A stretch of 64,000 nt of DNA from Mucilaginibacter boryungensis. Its GTDB lineage: Bacteria > Bacteroidota > Bacteroidia > Sphingobacteriales > Sphingobacteriaceae. The DNA is taken from NCBI RefSeq assembly GCF_015221995.1, contig NZ_JADFFM010000001.1, positions 1,860,001 through 1,924,000 on the forward strand, written 5' to 3'. The position numbers were made by a program, and so were the translations under genes. Position 1 is the stretch's first letter, and the number at the start of each line of letters is the position of its first letter. Below the pieces are notes generated by a model that was given only the letters and a program-made list of their open reading frames with translations, was not told the DNA's origin and made no database searches. This document shows positions 34,719-43,669 of the stretch, in pieces.

Positions 34719-35384
34719 ATGAAAAACATTAAAAGCATTAGCATCACAAACCCGTGCCACGAAAAATGGAGCGGGATGACACCGTTAACTAATGGCAGGC
34801 ACTGTGCTACCTGCTGTAAAACTGTTGTTGATTTTACGACGATGAGTAACCAGCAAATCATAGATGTGCTGTCGGGGGCAAATAACGTGTGTGGCAGATT
34901 TATGCCGGCGCAAATGGCACTGTTAAACCAATCGTTGCAAACTCAAAAAACTGTACAGGCTTTTTGGAAAAAGTGGGCTGTGGCAGCGGCTATTTTGTTA
35001 TGCTCGGTACCAATATATAAAGCCGCAGCTAAGGAAAGGCCTGTGATAACACTTCAACCCATTAAGGCTGATGACAAAATTCAAAAATCGAGAATCGATA
35101 CTACAGCACAAATTACAATTTCCGGAAAAGTAGTAACCAAGGATGATGGGGCGCCTCTTCCAGGTGCACTTATCAGGGTACCTAACACTAATATCAAGAC
35201 AGCAACCAGCGTTGGCGGCGATTTTCAATTAGTGATCCCTGCTAAGGTGAAAGAATTTGAAGTAGGATTTATTGGCTTTGAAATAATGAAAATAAAGGTC
35301 AAATCAAATCCGGACCATAATTATAAAATAGCTTTAAAGACAAGCACTGCTGTAATGGGAGAGGTGGTTATAGAGCGACAATAA
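34719..35384 (+). CDS. CarboxypepD_reg-like protein with N-terminal Cys-rich motif and one membrane segment
   Basis: 221 residues. The N-terminus ISITNPCHEKWSGMTPLTNG continues RHCATCCKTVVDFT, a C-x3-W-x2-M-x7-GRxCxxCxxxVxDF motif, with a further Cys in NVCGRFM. A membrane segment follows (residues about 88-102, WAVAAAILLCSVPIY). The exported C-terminal part is a carboxypeptidase regulatory-like beta-sandwich (ITISGKVVTKDDGAPLPGAL). The Cys cluster could bind a metal or be redox active. This motif recurs in Bacteroidetes but has no known function that I can name. Confidence 0.8.
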   Translation: MKNIKSISITNPCHEKWSGMTPLTNGRHCATCCKTVVDFTTMSNQQIIDVLSGANNVCGRFMPAQMALLNQSLQTQKTVQAFWKKWAVAAAILLCSVPIYKAAAKERPVITLQPIKADDKIQKSRIDTTAQITISGKVVTKDDGAPLPGALIRVPNTNIKTATSVGGDFQLVIPAKVKEFEVGFIGFEIMKIKVKSNPDHNYKIALKTSTAVMGEVVIERQ

Positions 35385-35386
35385 TT

Positions 35387-36313
35387 TCAAGCTATCAATT
35401 CAGCCAGAACCCCTTCTTTCAGTGAATACATAGACATGGCTACACGGTAAATTTGCAGCCTGTCCATTACGTAACGGGTAATTAGTGAAGCGACAACGAT
35501 CATGTCTACCCGCAATGGGATTATCCCTTTCATCGCTGCCCGTTCCTGGTGTGTGGATGAGATGAGGCGAGCGGTCAGTTCTTCAAACTCACTGGTGTTA
35601 AAATCCTCACATTTAATGCTTTTTAAATCAAATGCATGACCTTTTTCCAACTCCATCACTTCAATAAAGGTTTCAAATGCGCCAGACGAACCGATGAGCT
35701 TTTGTATTTCTATTCCGTTAGCAGCTGTAAAAAGAGGGGTGAGGATATGATCGAGGTAGTTTTGCAGTTCTTCTATCGCTTCGGCTGATATTGGGTCGCT
35801 GGTTTGGAAACGTTCCATTAGCCGGGCCGCGCCAATTTCAAAACTTTGCTTCCATTTAATGTGTTCGCTATCGCAGATGATAAATTCTACACTGCCACCG
35901 CCGATATCAATGATAAGGGAATTTTCATCCGACAAACAGCCCGAGGCTTTAACACCGTTGTAAATGTATTCGGCTTCTTTATCGCCATCTATTAATTCTA
36001 TTTCGATGCCGGTTTGCTGTTTTACCTGTTCAATAAAATCCTTGCCATTAGCAGCATTTCGCAGGGCAGAGGTAGCAATAGCCTTAACTGCGCCAACCTC
36101 AAATTGCGCGATATGCTGATGGAATTTTTGCATGGTTTTTACACCACGCTCAAATGCATCGGGCTGAATAATACCTTTGTTTATCCCTCCTTTGCCCAGG
36201 CGCACGGGTTCGTATAGATGTAATAATTCCTTCGGGTCGTCGGGATTGGCTTCGGCAATCAACAGGTGGAATGTGTTGGTGCCAAGGTCCATTACAGCTA
36301 CGGGTTTATTCAT
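35387..36313 (-). CDS. Exopolyphosphatase / pppGpp phosphohydrolase (Ppx/GppA family)
   Basis: 308 residues. The ASKHA-fold phosphate-binding loops are visible: AVMDLGTNTFHLLI (phosphate-1) and LIIDIGGGSVEFI (phosphate-2). The protein is short, with only the catalytic N-terminal domains and no C-terminal HD extension, a usual Bacteroidetes form. The substrate is polyphosphate or guanosine pentaphosphate. A terminator hairpin at 36320-36361 lies directly before the ATG. The stop codon nearly abuts the convergent gene at 35384. Confidence 0.93.
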   Translation of the reverse strand: MNKPVAVMDLGTNTFHLLIAEANPDDPKELLHLYEPVRLGKGGINKGIIQPDAFERGVKTMQKFHQHIAQFEVGAVKAIATSALRNAANGKDFIEQVKQQTGIEIELIDGDKEAEYIYNGVKASGCLSDENSLIIDIGGGSVEFIICDSEHIKWKQSFEIGAARLMERFQTSDPISAEAIEELQNYLDHILTPLFTAANGIEIQKLIGSSGAFETFIEVMELEKGHAFDLKSIKCEDFNTSEFEELTARLISSTHQERAAMKGIIPLRVDMIVVASLITRYVMDRLQIYRVAMSMYSLKEGVLAELIA

Positions 36314-36319
36314 GTACCT

Positions 36320-36361
36320 AAAAATAAAAAATCCCCGTAAATGTTTTGCATCACGGGGATA
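36320..36361 (-). terminator. Hairpin terminator directly upstream of the ppx-like gene
   Basis: ATCCCCGT and ACGGGGAT pair and on the minus strand are followed by TTTTTATTTTT. It ends transcripts from the ABC operon, or could attenuate the ppx-like gene whose ATG is only a few bases further on. Confidence 0.78.
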
Positions 36362-36397
36362 ATAATTGTTGATATTGTTTTGGGTTTGAGTGCTTGT

Positions 36398-36470
36398 TAG
36401 TAATCAAAGAATGAAGATTAAAGATTGGGTGCTCTATAACTAATTTTTAATCTTCATTCTCTAAACTGCC
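36398..36470. repeat. Hyphenated inverted repeat after the ABC operon
   Basis: AGAATGAAGATTAAAGATT and the right arm AATTTTTAATCTTCATTCTCT pair over about 19 bases. It is similar in style to the repeats at 10133-10207 and 45347-45410. Confidence 0.6.
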
Positions 36471-36482
36471 GCTACGCGGCGC

Positions 36483-37823
36483 TTATTCTTTATAAAAAAA
36501 CCATTTAACTAATTCCTTGTAGCTTGTCTTTTTACCATACATTAAAATACCCACACGGTAAATGCGCGATGCTACCCACGTGGTGAATAAAAACCCACCT
36601 ATCATTAATGCGCCTGATAGGAACAATTGCCAATCGGGCACCCCAAATGGTACACGCACCATCATAGCCACAGGAGCCGTAAATGGTATAATAGACAGCC
36701 AGAAGGCTAAAGAACTATCAGGATTATTAATTAAAAACGCGAATGATAATATATACGTAAACAGCAGGGGCAAGGTTATAGGAAACATAAATTGCTGCGT
36801 TTCCGTTTCGCTATCAACTGCCGAACCTACAGCTGCAAATAAAGCGCTGTATAGCAGGTAGCCCGTGATGAAATAGAAAATAAAACAGCTTAAAATGTAG
36901 GTGAAGTTGATAGTTTGCAAGCTATCATAAAAACCCATGGCCGGGCTTTTAGGTACGGTACTTTGCTGTGCTGCGGCAGTGCTTTTTGAAACCACCTCGC
37001 CGGGTTTATGATAGTTTTTTTCTGTTTTGATAGGCAACTTATCCTTCATAAAAATATTGCCGGCAATAACAGTTACCCCGGTTGAGAGGATTATCCACAA
37101 CAAAAATTGGGTTAACCCAACCATGCCCACACCAATAATTTTGCCCAGCATTAACTGGAACGGTTTTACCGACGAAACGATAACCTCGATAATACGGTTG
37201 GTTTTTTCTTCAATCACCCCACGCATCACCTGCGCGCCATAAATAAACAGCGATATGTATATCAATATTGCGCCTGCAATGCCCGCACCATAAGCCGCGC
37301 CTACACTGCTGTCTTTTACACCTTTATCGGTAATTTCTAAAGATTTGATATTAATATCAGGATTTATCTTATGCAATTTTGCAGTGTCAATGCCCGCTTG
37401 AACCATGCTATTGTCGCTGGCAATCTGCTTCATTTGGTCTTCTATACTGCTTACAATAGTGAAGTTGGGTTTGCTGCGTGATAGTATTTGTACGCCATCC
37501 TTTTTGGTGTAATCGGGAGAGATATTTAAAAGGAAGTCATCCTTATTGGTGTTTTTATCGGCTTTAGCCTGTTCTGTAGCACTTGCCGCATTAATAAATT
37601 GCAAATTCTTTTTATTGTGAAATTTGCCCTGGAAAATGCCGCTTTCATCGTGCACGCGGATAACGTGGGTAGCGTTTATTTCATCGCTGTTTTTTACGAT
37701 GAGAAATATAATGCCATACATTACCAATATTAACCCCGGTACCAGCAAGGTCATCACCACAAACGATTTCTTTTTTACACGGACTAAATATTCGCGCTGT
37801 ATAATAAGTAATACTTTATTCAT
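36483..37823 (-). CDS. ABC-2 type transporter permease (NatB-like)
   Basis: 446 residues. An N-terminal membrane segment (KKSFVVMTLLVPGLILVMYGIIFL) is followed by about 150 residues of extracytoplasmic domain and five further membrane segments (SVGAAYGAGIAGAILIYISL onward). The motif RGVIEEKTNRIIEVIVSSVKP is the ABC-2 coupling signature. It begins 4 bases after the ATP-binding gene and together they form a sodium- or drug-export-like transporter. The substrate cannot be read. Confidence 0.93.
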   Translation of the reverse strand: MNKVLLIIQREYLVRVKKKSFVVMTLLVPGLILVMYGIIFLIVKNSDEINATHVIRVHDESGIFQGKFHNKKNLQFINAASATEQAKADKNTNKDDFLLNISPDYTKKDGVQILSRSKPNFTIVSSIEDQMKQIASDNSMVQAGIDTAKLHKINPDINIKSLEITDKGVKDSSVGAAYGAGIAGAILIYISLFIYGAQVMRGVIEEKTNRIIEVIVSSVKPFQLMLGKIIGVGMVGLTQFLLWIILSTGVTVIAGNIFMKDKLPIKTEKNYHKPGEVVSKSTAAAQQSTVPKSPAMGFYDSLQTINFTYILSCFIFYFITGYLLYSALFAAVGSAVDSETETQQFMFPITLPLLFTYILSFAFLINNPDSSLAFWLSIIPFTAPVAMMVRVPFGVPDWQLFLSGALMIGGFLFTTWVASRIYRVGILMYGKKTSYKELVKWFFYKE

Positions 37824-37827
37824 GGGC

Positions 37828-38730
37828 TTAATTTTTCTGGTTTACGGTTTTAATAAATACTTCGTTAAGGCTTGGGATAACCTCCTGCAGCATAGTGATC
37901 TGTACCTTGGGTATAAGGTATTGCAATACATCGTTTGATGACTGGCCATTCAGTTTAATACGCATGGTATTAGTATCAATACCAGTTATTTCTTCCTGTA
38001 ACTCAAAGGGCTGGCTGCCATCAAGCATTAACTTATCCCCGGTGTATTCGATCATATAAGTATCGTTACGGTAGCTGTTGCGGATATCGCGTACTTTGCC
38101 ATCCAATATCTTTTTCGATTTATTGATCAGGGCAATAGCGCTGCACATTTCCTCGACTGATTCCATACGGTGCGTACTGAATAGGATAGTAGCACCTTTA
38201 CGGTTCAATTCCATAATTTCGTTTTTGATCTCTTCAGCGTTCACAGGGTCAAAGCCACTAAATGGTTCATCAAGGATGATCAGGTCGGGTTCGTGCAAAA
38301 CGGTAGCCACAAACTGGGCTTTTTGCTGCATCCCTTTTGATAGTTCTTCAACCTTTTTAGTCCACCAGCTGGTTATTTCCAGTTTTTCAAACCAGTATTT
38401 CAGGCGTTTCATGGCCTCGTCGCGGCTTAAGCCTTTCAGGCGGGCCAGATAGATCATTTGTTCGCCTATCTCCATTTTTTTATACAGGCCGCGTTCTTCG
38501 GGCATGTAGCCAATGCGTTCTATATGACTTTGGTTCAGCTTTTCGCCGTTGAAATAGATCTCGCCTGAATCGGGTGCGGTAATTTGATTAATGATACGGA
38601 TAAGGGAAGTTTTACCGGCGCCATTAGGGCCAAGCAAGCCAAATATTTGCCCGCTTTCAACTTCCAAACTTACATCGCTTAACGCGCGGTGACCGGCGTA
38701 TTGTTTTACAATGTTGCGGATGCTTAACAT
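37828..38730 (-). CDS. ABC transporter ATP-binding protein (NatA-like)
   Basis: 300 residues. Walker A is GPNGAGKTS, the signature loop is ELSKGMQQKAQF, Walker B is LIILDEPFSGFDPV and the switch His is in STHRMESVEEM. The final 80 residues are the DUF4162 domain typical of this subgroup. It is the first gene of a two-gene unit with the permease. Confidence 0.95.
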   Translation of the reverse strand: MLSIRNIVKQYAGHRALSDVSLEVESGQIFGLLGPNGAGKTSLIRIINQITAPDSGEIYFNGEKLNQSHIERIGYMPEERGLYKKMEIGEQMIYLARLKGLSRDEAMKRLKYWFEKLEITSWWTKKVEELSKGMQQKAQFVATVLHEPDLIILDEPFSGFDPVNAEEIKNEIMELNRKGATILFSTHRMESVEEMCSAIALINKSKKILDGKVRDIRNSYRNDTYMIEYTGDKLMLDGSQPFELQEEITGIDTNTMRIKLNGQSSNDVLQYLIPKVQITMLQEVIPSLNEVFIKTVNQKN

Positions 38731-38867
38731 GTAGTTCAGTTAAATTATTAGTGTGATTTTACTTTAGATGAAAGTACAATAATTATGTTACAACTAATTT
38801 GAGTGGGAAAGAAAAAATATCCTATTAGTATATGGAAGGGGGGAGTGATGGATTTACGATGAGGAAT

Positions 38868-38908
38868 AAAAAAAATGGGATAGAATACTAATGCGTAATC
38901 TATCCCCA
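38868..38908 (-). terminator. Terminator of the lipoprotein gene at 38930
   Basis: GGGATAGA and TCTATCCC arms, then a run of eight T on the minus strand. Confidence 0.75.
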
Positions 38909-38929
38909 ATAGGAAAGAAACCGTTAAGG

Positions 38930-39589
38930 TTACTTAATATTATAACTTGTAATAGTTTGCTTAGCAATAAGGGTAGTACCAATAAACGCGTCAACTTCAA
39001 TAAGGCCAATGCCTTTGGCAACATAATACTCACTCATATCAACAGTTTGGAATGGGCTGGTATTGGTGCTATACTGCAATTCGCTGCGCGTATGTATTAC
39101 ATTATTATATGTTTTACCACCAATGGTTTTAGTAATATTTTTTTCCAATATGGTAAGCAGATATTGTGCGGTAACATAAGATGGCGCAGCCGGGTCAACC
39201 ACGGGTTGTTTATAAGTATCGCCCGCGGCTTTAGTATCATCCAGATAGGGCACTGCATAACCATCGTCATCGCTGTAACTAAAATATGTTGAGCCACTAC
39301 GGCCGAAATAACCTACAGATGAATCTGTTCCGCTGGTTTCCAGCGCTTTAAAAAATACAGTACCGTTAATATTTTTATTATCTCCGGTCATGGTGATATT
39401 GGCTGTTTGTAACGCGGTTTCCCCGGAAACTTGTATGCTGTATTTCCAGGTTGAATTTTTGGTTACCGGCTGGTAACTGTCAGAATTGGTAGTGCCGCCC
39501 TCAGCATTGGGGCCTACAACTTCTTTTAAACCGCAGCTGTTTAAAAACAAGGCCAGGGTTATTACTGTGATAGGTATAAGTTTTTTCAT
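38930..39589 (-). CDS. Putative lipoprotein of unknown function
   Basis: 219 residues. A lipoprotein signal ends in LFLNSC (Cys19). The mature protein is beta-rich with motifs SYQPVTKNSTWKYSI, VGYFGRSGSTYFSYS and GIGLIEVDAFIGTTLIAKQTI, a layout seen in Bacteroidetes lipoproteins that start with a WxY beta strand. No catalytic motif is visible. It lies between the ABC operon and accC, on its own, with a terminator. Confidence 0.82.
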   Translation of the reverse strand: MKKLIPITVITLALFLNSCGLKEVVGPNAEGGTTNSDSYQPVTKNSTWKYSIQVSGETALQTANITMTGDNKNINGTVFFKALETSGTDSSVGYFGRSGSTYFSYSDDDGYAVPYLDDTKAAGDTYKQPVVDPAAPSYVTAQYLLTILEKNITKTIGGKTYNNVIHTRSELQYSTNTSPFQTVDMSEYYVAKGIGLIEVDAFIGTTLIAKQTITSYNIK

Positions 39590-39662
39590 TACTGCAAAAA
39601 TAATAAAAAGCGGTTAGATAGCAATTAATAAGGGAGTTATAAGTGAAGGATTAATGGTTTAG

Positions 39663-39693
39663 TTTGCAGGCCAGCACAATTATTTTAACTTTG
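39663..39693 (+). promoter_or_regulatory. Consensus promoter of accC
   Basis: TTTG at 39663-39666, a 19-base spacer, then TAACTTTG at 39686-39693: an exact TTTG-N19-TAnnTTTG promoter 12 bases before the ATG at 39705. Confidence 0.78.
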
Positions 39694-39704
39694 ATTTTTA
39701 GCAT

Positions 39705-41189
39705 ATGAAAAAAATACTGGTAGCCAACCGTGGCGAAATAGCTTTAAGGGTAATGCGTTCCGCGCGCGAAATGGGTATTAAAACTGTGGCGGTTTATTCG
39801 GCTGTCGACAGGGACGCGCTACATGTTCGTTATGCCGACGAAGCTGTTTTTATAGGCGAAGCACCCAGTAACCAAAGTTACCTGGTAGGCGAGAAGATCA
39901 TCGATGCCTGCCGCAAAACCGGCGCCGAGGCCATCCATCCGGGTTATGGTTTTCTTTCAGAGAACCCCGCGTTTGCGCGTTTGGTACGCGAGTCGGGGTT
40001 GATCCTGATAGGCCCGTCGCCTGAAGCTATGGAGATAATGGGTAACAAATTGTCGGCTAAAGCCGCGGCTATGAAATATAATATCCCTATGGTGCCGGGT
40101 ACCGAAGAAGCAATTACCGACGTTGCAGAAGCTAAAAATCGCGCAATTGAAGTGGGTTTTCCTATCCTGATCAAAGCAGCGGCGGGGGGCGGCGGCAAGG
40201 GCATGCGTATTGTAGAGCAGGCTGCCGATTTTGAAGAACAAATGCAACTGGCCGTATCTGAAGCTACTTCGGCATTTGGTGATGGTTCGGTGTTTATAGA
40301 ACGTTATGTATCGTCGCCGCGGCATATTGAGATACAGGTTTTGGGCGACACGCATGGCAATATTGTCCATTTGTTTGAAAGGGAGTGTTCGGTACAACGC
40401 CGTCACCAAAAGGTAATTGAGGAAGCGCCTTCATCGGTATTAACCCCTGAAATACGCCGGCAGATGGGCAAGTGCGCGGTTGATGTGGCGCGTTCTGTAA
40501 ACTATACCGGCGCAGGTACCGTGGAATTTATTTTGGATGAACAACTGAATTTCTTTTTCCTGGAAATGAACACGCGTTTGCAGGTTGAGCACCCGGTATC
40601 GGAATTGATCACCAATATTGACCTGGTAAAAGAACAAATAAAAATAGCCAGAGGAGAGGCCATCAGTTTTAAACAGGAGGAACTGGAAATAAACGGTCAT
40701 GCTATTGAATTGCGTGTTTACGCGGAAGACCCTGCCAATAATTTTCTTCCGGATATAGGCACCCTGCAAACCTATGTTACCCCTAAAGGCCCTGGCGTAC
40801 GTGTGGACGACGGCTTTGAACAAGGTATGGAAATACCCATTTATTACGACCCGATGATTGCCAAGCTGATAGTTTACGGCAAGGACAGGGCAGAGGCCAT
40901 TGAACGCATGATACGGGCTATAGATGAATATCAAATTACAGGTATTATCACCACTTTGGCTTTTGGTAAGTTTGTAATGCAGCATCCGGCCTTTACCTCG
41001 GGGCAATTTGATACACACTTTGTAAAAAAATATTTTACACCGGAAGTATTGCAATCCGAAAACCAGCTGGAAGCCTTAATAGCCGCATTGGCAATGGAGC
41101 AATTACTAAGCTATCAAAAATCAGCGAAAAGCAATGCTACCCCGATTGCCGAAACATCAAACTGGATAAAGAACCGCCGGGTATTATAA
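39705..41189 (+). CDS. accC: Biotin carboxylase (acetyl-CoA carboxylase or related carboxylase subunit)
   Basis: 494 residues. Biotin carboxylase N-domain (MKKILVANRGEIALRVMRSA), ATP-grasp domain with KAAAGGGGKGMRIV and FLEMNTRLQVEHPVSE, and C-domain (GHAIELRVYAEDPANNFLP). It carboxylates biotin on a carrier protein using ATP and bicarbonate. Escherichia coli AccC is about 450 residues; the extra C-terminal tail is typical of subunits that serve propionyl- or acetyl-CoA carboxylases. No accB or carboxyltransferase gene is adjacent. The stop overlaps the convergent gene by 6 bases. Confidence 0.93.
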   Translation: MKKILVANRGEIALRVMRSAREMGIKTVAVYSAVDRDALHVRYADEAVFIGEAPSNQSYLVGEKIIDACRKTGAEAIHPGYGFLSENPAFARLVRESGLILIGPSPEAMEIMGNKLSAKAAAMKYNIPMVPGTEEAITDVAEAKNRAIEVGFPILIKAAAGGGGKGMRIVEQAADFEEQMQLAVSEATSAFGDGSVFIERYVSSPRHIEIQVLGDTHGNIVHLFERECSVQRRHQKVIEEAPSSVLTPEIRRQMGKCAVDVARSVNYTGAGTVEFILDEQLNFFFLEMNTRLQVEHPVSELITNIDLVKEQIKIARGEAISFKQEELEINGHAIELRVYAEDPANNFLPDIGTLQTYVTPKGPGVRVDDGFEQGMEIPIYYDPMIAKLIVYGKDRAEAIERMIRAIDEYQITGIITTLAFGKFVMQHPAFTSGQFDTHFVKKYFTPEVLQSENQLEALIAALAMEQLLSYQKSAKSNATPIAETSNWIKNRRVL

Positions 41190-42431
41190 GTCCCCAGGTT
41201 TTTGCCAGAAATAAGTCGGGTTATTGGTCGCATACCTGTTCGATTCTTTTACCGAGCCGCCTGATATATGCAAAGTGGTGAAATTACCCGGATACAGGTT
41301 AACATATTGAATAGGGCCTTTGCCCGGTTTGCCGGTCTCTATATCCCACTCGCTTTTAGCAGCACATTGCAGCCAATACAGGTTTTTACTCATGTAGTAG
41401 CCCAGGTAATTATCTTTAGTTTGCTTGTTTTTGTTATTCCAGTTGGCATCATCGTTCAGCACCAGATCGGCAGTGCCATTTTTAACCAGGTGTTGCCTTA
41501 CTTCTTCAATATTCAATAAATTACCTTTCGTATCTGTTACGTAAGCGTTAAAGGTAGGATCCATCCAAACCCATTTGTTTAAGGTTTTAGACCATACTAC
41601 GGTAATTACGTGGCAGTCATTGTCCAAAGTATCTTTTGGCATACAGGTAACCACACGGGTTTTAAAGCCTTCTGCCTGGTACACATCACGCAAAATGGTG
41701 GCCATCATGCGGCAATTAACTCCCCGGTTCTCTTTTTTACAAACAGCTATTAAATCTACGGCGTTTCTTGACGATGGATTATTTGAGTTACCATCGTGTT
41801 TTACCTGGTTATGGACCCAATAAAGCAGGTTCTTAAACTTGCTGATCTCGTCTTTTTTGCCAGCCACCGAATCAAGGTTAAACTTATTTTTTAAATCAAC
41901 CAGTTCGGGCGATGATGCAGATTGATAGGTAAACACAGGCGATGCATTGGTGGTTTTATTATCATACGGCCCGGATTTTTGCAGGATATATCCCATATCA
42001 CCACGCTCGCGCAGTGTATTCAAAGCCGCCTTAAAACGCTTATTATCATGCAGGTTTTCTAAATCAGTATCAACCTTTGTATTAGCATAATTACTATAGC
42101 CCAGGCTTACGCTCTTTTCCAGCGCAGTAAGCGCTTCTTCGCTTTTGCCATGTAGGTTCACATAACAAGCCAGGTTATAATACATGCCGGGATTCAAACT
42201 TTTAAAATTTTGGATAATAGCGGGTGTGGCATGCTCATATTTAGCTATCCACTCGGCGCATAAATTGCCCGCGGTTATATAATCTTTCTTTTCGGTTGCA
42301 GCACGCCGGTTGTTTTCAAGTTCGGCTGTATAATTTTTAAAATCGGTAATTTCTTTAGATGGAGCTGGCGACTGGGACATCGCAAACAGGGATATAAGGC
42401 AAATGAGCGTAGTGAATAATGATTTTTTCAT
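41184..42431 (-). CDS. Secreted transglutaminase-like protein with TPR-like N-terminus
   Basis: 415 residues with signal peptide MKKSLFTTLICLISLFAMSQ. The N-terminal part holds TPR-like helices (YYNLACYVNLHGKSEEALTALEKS). The transglutaminase-like core has the Cys-His-Asp triad: RGVNCRMMATI, DCHVITVVW and WVWMDPTFN. In bacteria such folds act as cysteine peptidases or transamidases. It is convergent with accC. Confidence 0.88.
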   Translation of the reverse strand: MKKSLFTTLICLISLFAMSQSPAPSKEITDFKNYTAELENNRRAATEKKDYITAGNLCAEWIAKYEHATPAIIQNFKSLNPGMYYNLACYVNLHGKSEEALTALEKSVSLGYSNYANTKVDTDLENLHDNKRFKAALNTLRERGDMGYILQKSGPYDNKTTNASPVFTYQSASSPELVDLKNKFNLDSVAGKKDEISKFKNLLYWVHNQVKHDGNSNNPSSRNAVDLIAVCKKENRGVNCRMMATILRDVYQAEGFKTRVVTCMPKDTLDNDCHVITVVWSKTLNKWVWMDPTFNAYVTDTKGNLLNIEEVRQHLVKNGTADLVLNDDANWNNKNKQTKDNYLGYYMSKNLYWLQCAAKSEWDIETGKPGKGPIQYVNLYPGNFTTLHISGGSVKESNRYATNNPTYFWQKPGDL

Positions 42432-42488
42432 AGCATGGTTGTTTTAAAGAAGATGCGTTTTAAAACAAAAAGGTTGCACTAATTTAAA

Positions 42489-42956
42489 TTAATTTTTTGA
42501 GATGATTATTTTCATTAATTCATCAATCATTACGGTTTGCGCCTGGTTAATCTTCTGTTTCGCCATCGGTACATCGAACCATTCGCCTTTATCAATTTCG
42601 GGTATCTCTATCATTTTTCCCGATTTTGGCGGCCATTCAAAGGGGAAGGTGTTGCTTACTATATTGGTTTCGTCTACCTCGGCTTCCACGGCCCAGGTGT
42701 GTACCGTTTTACCGCTTTTTAACCTTACGGGTTTCAATTCTATAAATTCGCCATCAATAGTCTGGCCAGTTTCTTCTAAAAACTCGCGTTTTGCGGCAAC
42801 CAAAGCATCCTCATCATCTGCAAATTCCCCTTTAGGTACCGACCATGCGCCCTCATCCTTATTTTTCCAGAATGGCCCGCCCGGATGCACCAGGAAAACC
42901 TGTAATGCTTTATTTCTGATACGATATGCTAATATACCCGCGCTTTGCTTTGCCAT
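42489..42956 (-). CDS. NUDIX hydrolase
   Basis: 155 residues from the ATG at 42956 (MAKQSAGILAYRIRN); the longer frame runs back into a palindromic repeat and is not coding. The NUDIX box G-x5-E-x7-REFLEETG is complete in GEFADDEDALVAAKREFLEE plus TG. The AGILAYR...FLVHPGGPFWKNKD layout resembles the diadenosine polyphosphate or dNTP hydrolase branch. The substrate is undetermined. Confidence 0.92.
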   Translation of the reverse strand: MAKQSAGILAYRIRNKALQVFLVHPGGPFWKNKDEGAWSVPKGEFADDEDALVAAKREFLEETGQTIDGEFIELKPVRLKSGKTVHTWAVEAEVDETNIVSNTFPFEWPPKSGKMIEIPEIDKGEWFDVPMAKQKINQAQTVMIDELMKIIISKN

Positions 42957-42969
42957 ATAGTTAATATAT

Positions 42970-43057
42970 AAGCCCCACCCAAACCCTCCCCAGAAGGGAG
43001 GGCTTTCGAAAATTTTTTTGTAAAGTCTCCCCATCTGGGGGGAGATTTAGAGGGGGC
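42970..43057. repeat. Interspersed palindromic repeat (AGCCCCCTCTAAATCTCCCC type)
   Basis: AGCCCCACCCAAACCCTCCC on the left pairs with the right arm, read on the other strand as AGCCCCCTCTAAATCTCCCC. Each arm also contains a smaller hairpin. It is frequent, as I recall, in Sphingobacteriaceae intergenic regions. Confidence 0.7.
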
Positions 43058-43084
43058 TTCTATTAAAATTCATAAATTTACCAA

Positions 43085-43669
43085 ATGTTTACCGGAATTA
43101 TTGAAACCTTAGGCACTGTGACCGATCTTAAACAAGATCAGGGCAATTTGCATATCACTGTAGCATCAGCTATATCACATGAATTAAAGATCGATCAGTC
43201 AGTAGCGCACAACGGCGTTTGCCTGACCGTGGTGGCTATTGCCGATGGTACGCATACGGTTACAGCTATTGAAGAAACGTTGAATAAAACCAATATCGGT
43301 CACCTCAAAACAGGCGACCTGGTGAATTTGGAACGCTGCATGCAGATGAACGCCCGGTTGGATGGCCACATCGTTCAAGGCCATGTAGACCAGACCGCCG
43401 TTTGCACCAATTTTAATGAATTGGATGGTAGCTGGGAATATACCTTTGAGTATGATGCCAGCAAAGGTAATGTCACTGTCGAGAAAGGATCTATCTGTAT
43501 CAACGGCATCAGCCTCACTGTAGTTAACTCAAAAGCTAACAGCTTTTCGGTAGCCATTATCCCTTATACATTCGAACATACTAATCTGCAAAACGTTCGC
43601 CAGGGCGATACCGTCAACCTTGAGTTTGACATTATCGGCAAATATGTAGCCCGCTTAATGCAGCGCTAA
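43085..43669 (+). CDS. ribE: Riboflavin synthase alpha subunit
   Basis: 194 residues. It starts MFTGIIETLGTV, the invariant N-terminus of riboflavin synthase, and has two homologous lumazine-binding beta-barrels. The first holds NGVCLTV and DGHIVQGHVDQ, the second NGISLTVV and YVARLMQR at the C-terminus. It joins two 6,7-dimethyl-8-ribityllumazine molecules to make riboflavin. It is isolated from other rib genes. Its stop interlocks with the convergent TPR gene (CTAA read both ways). Confidence 0.97.
   Translation: MFTGIIETLGTVTDLKQDQGNLHITVASAISHELKIDQSVAHNGVCLTVVAIADGTHTVTAIEETLNKTNIGHLKTGDLVNLERCMQMNARLDGHIVQGHVDQTAVCTNFNELDGSWEYTFEYDASKGNVTVEKGSICINGISLTVVNSKANSFSVAIIPYTFEHTNLQNVRQGDTVNLEFDIIGKYVARLMQR

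Noticed and set aside
42957..43034. Upstream extension of the NUDIX protein
   Set aside because: It reads through the palindromic repeat at 42970-43057; the NUDIX fold starts at the ATG at 42956.
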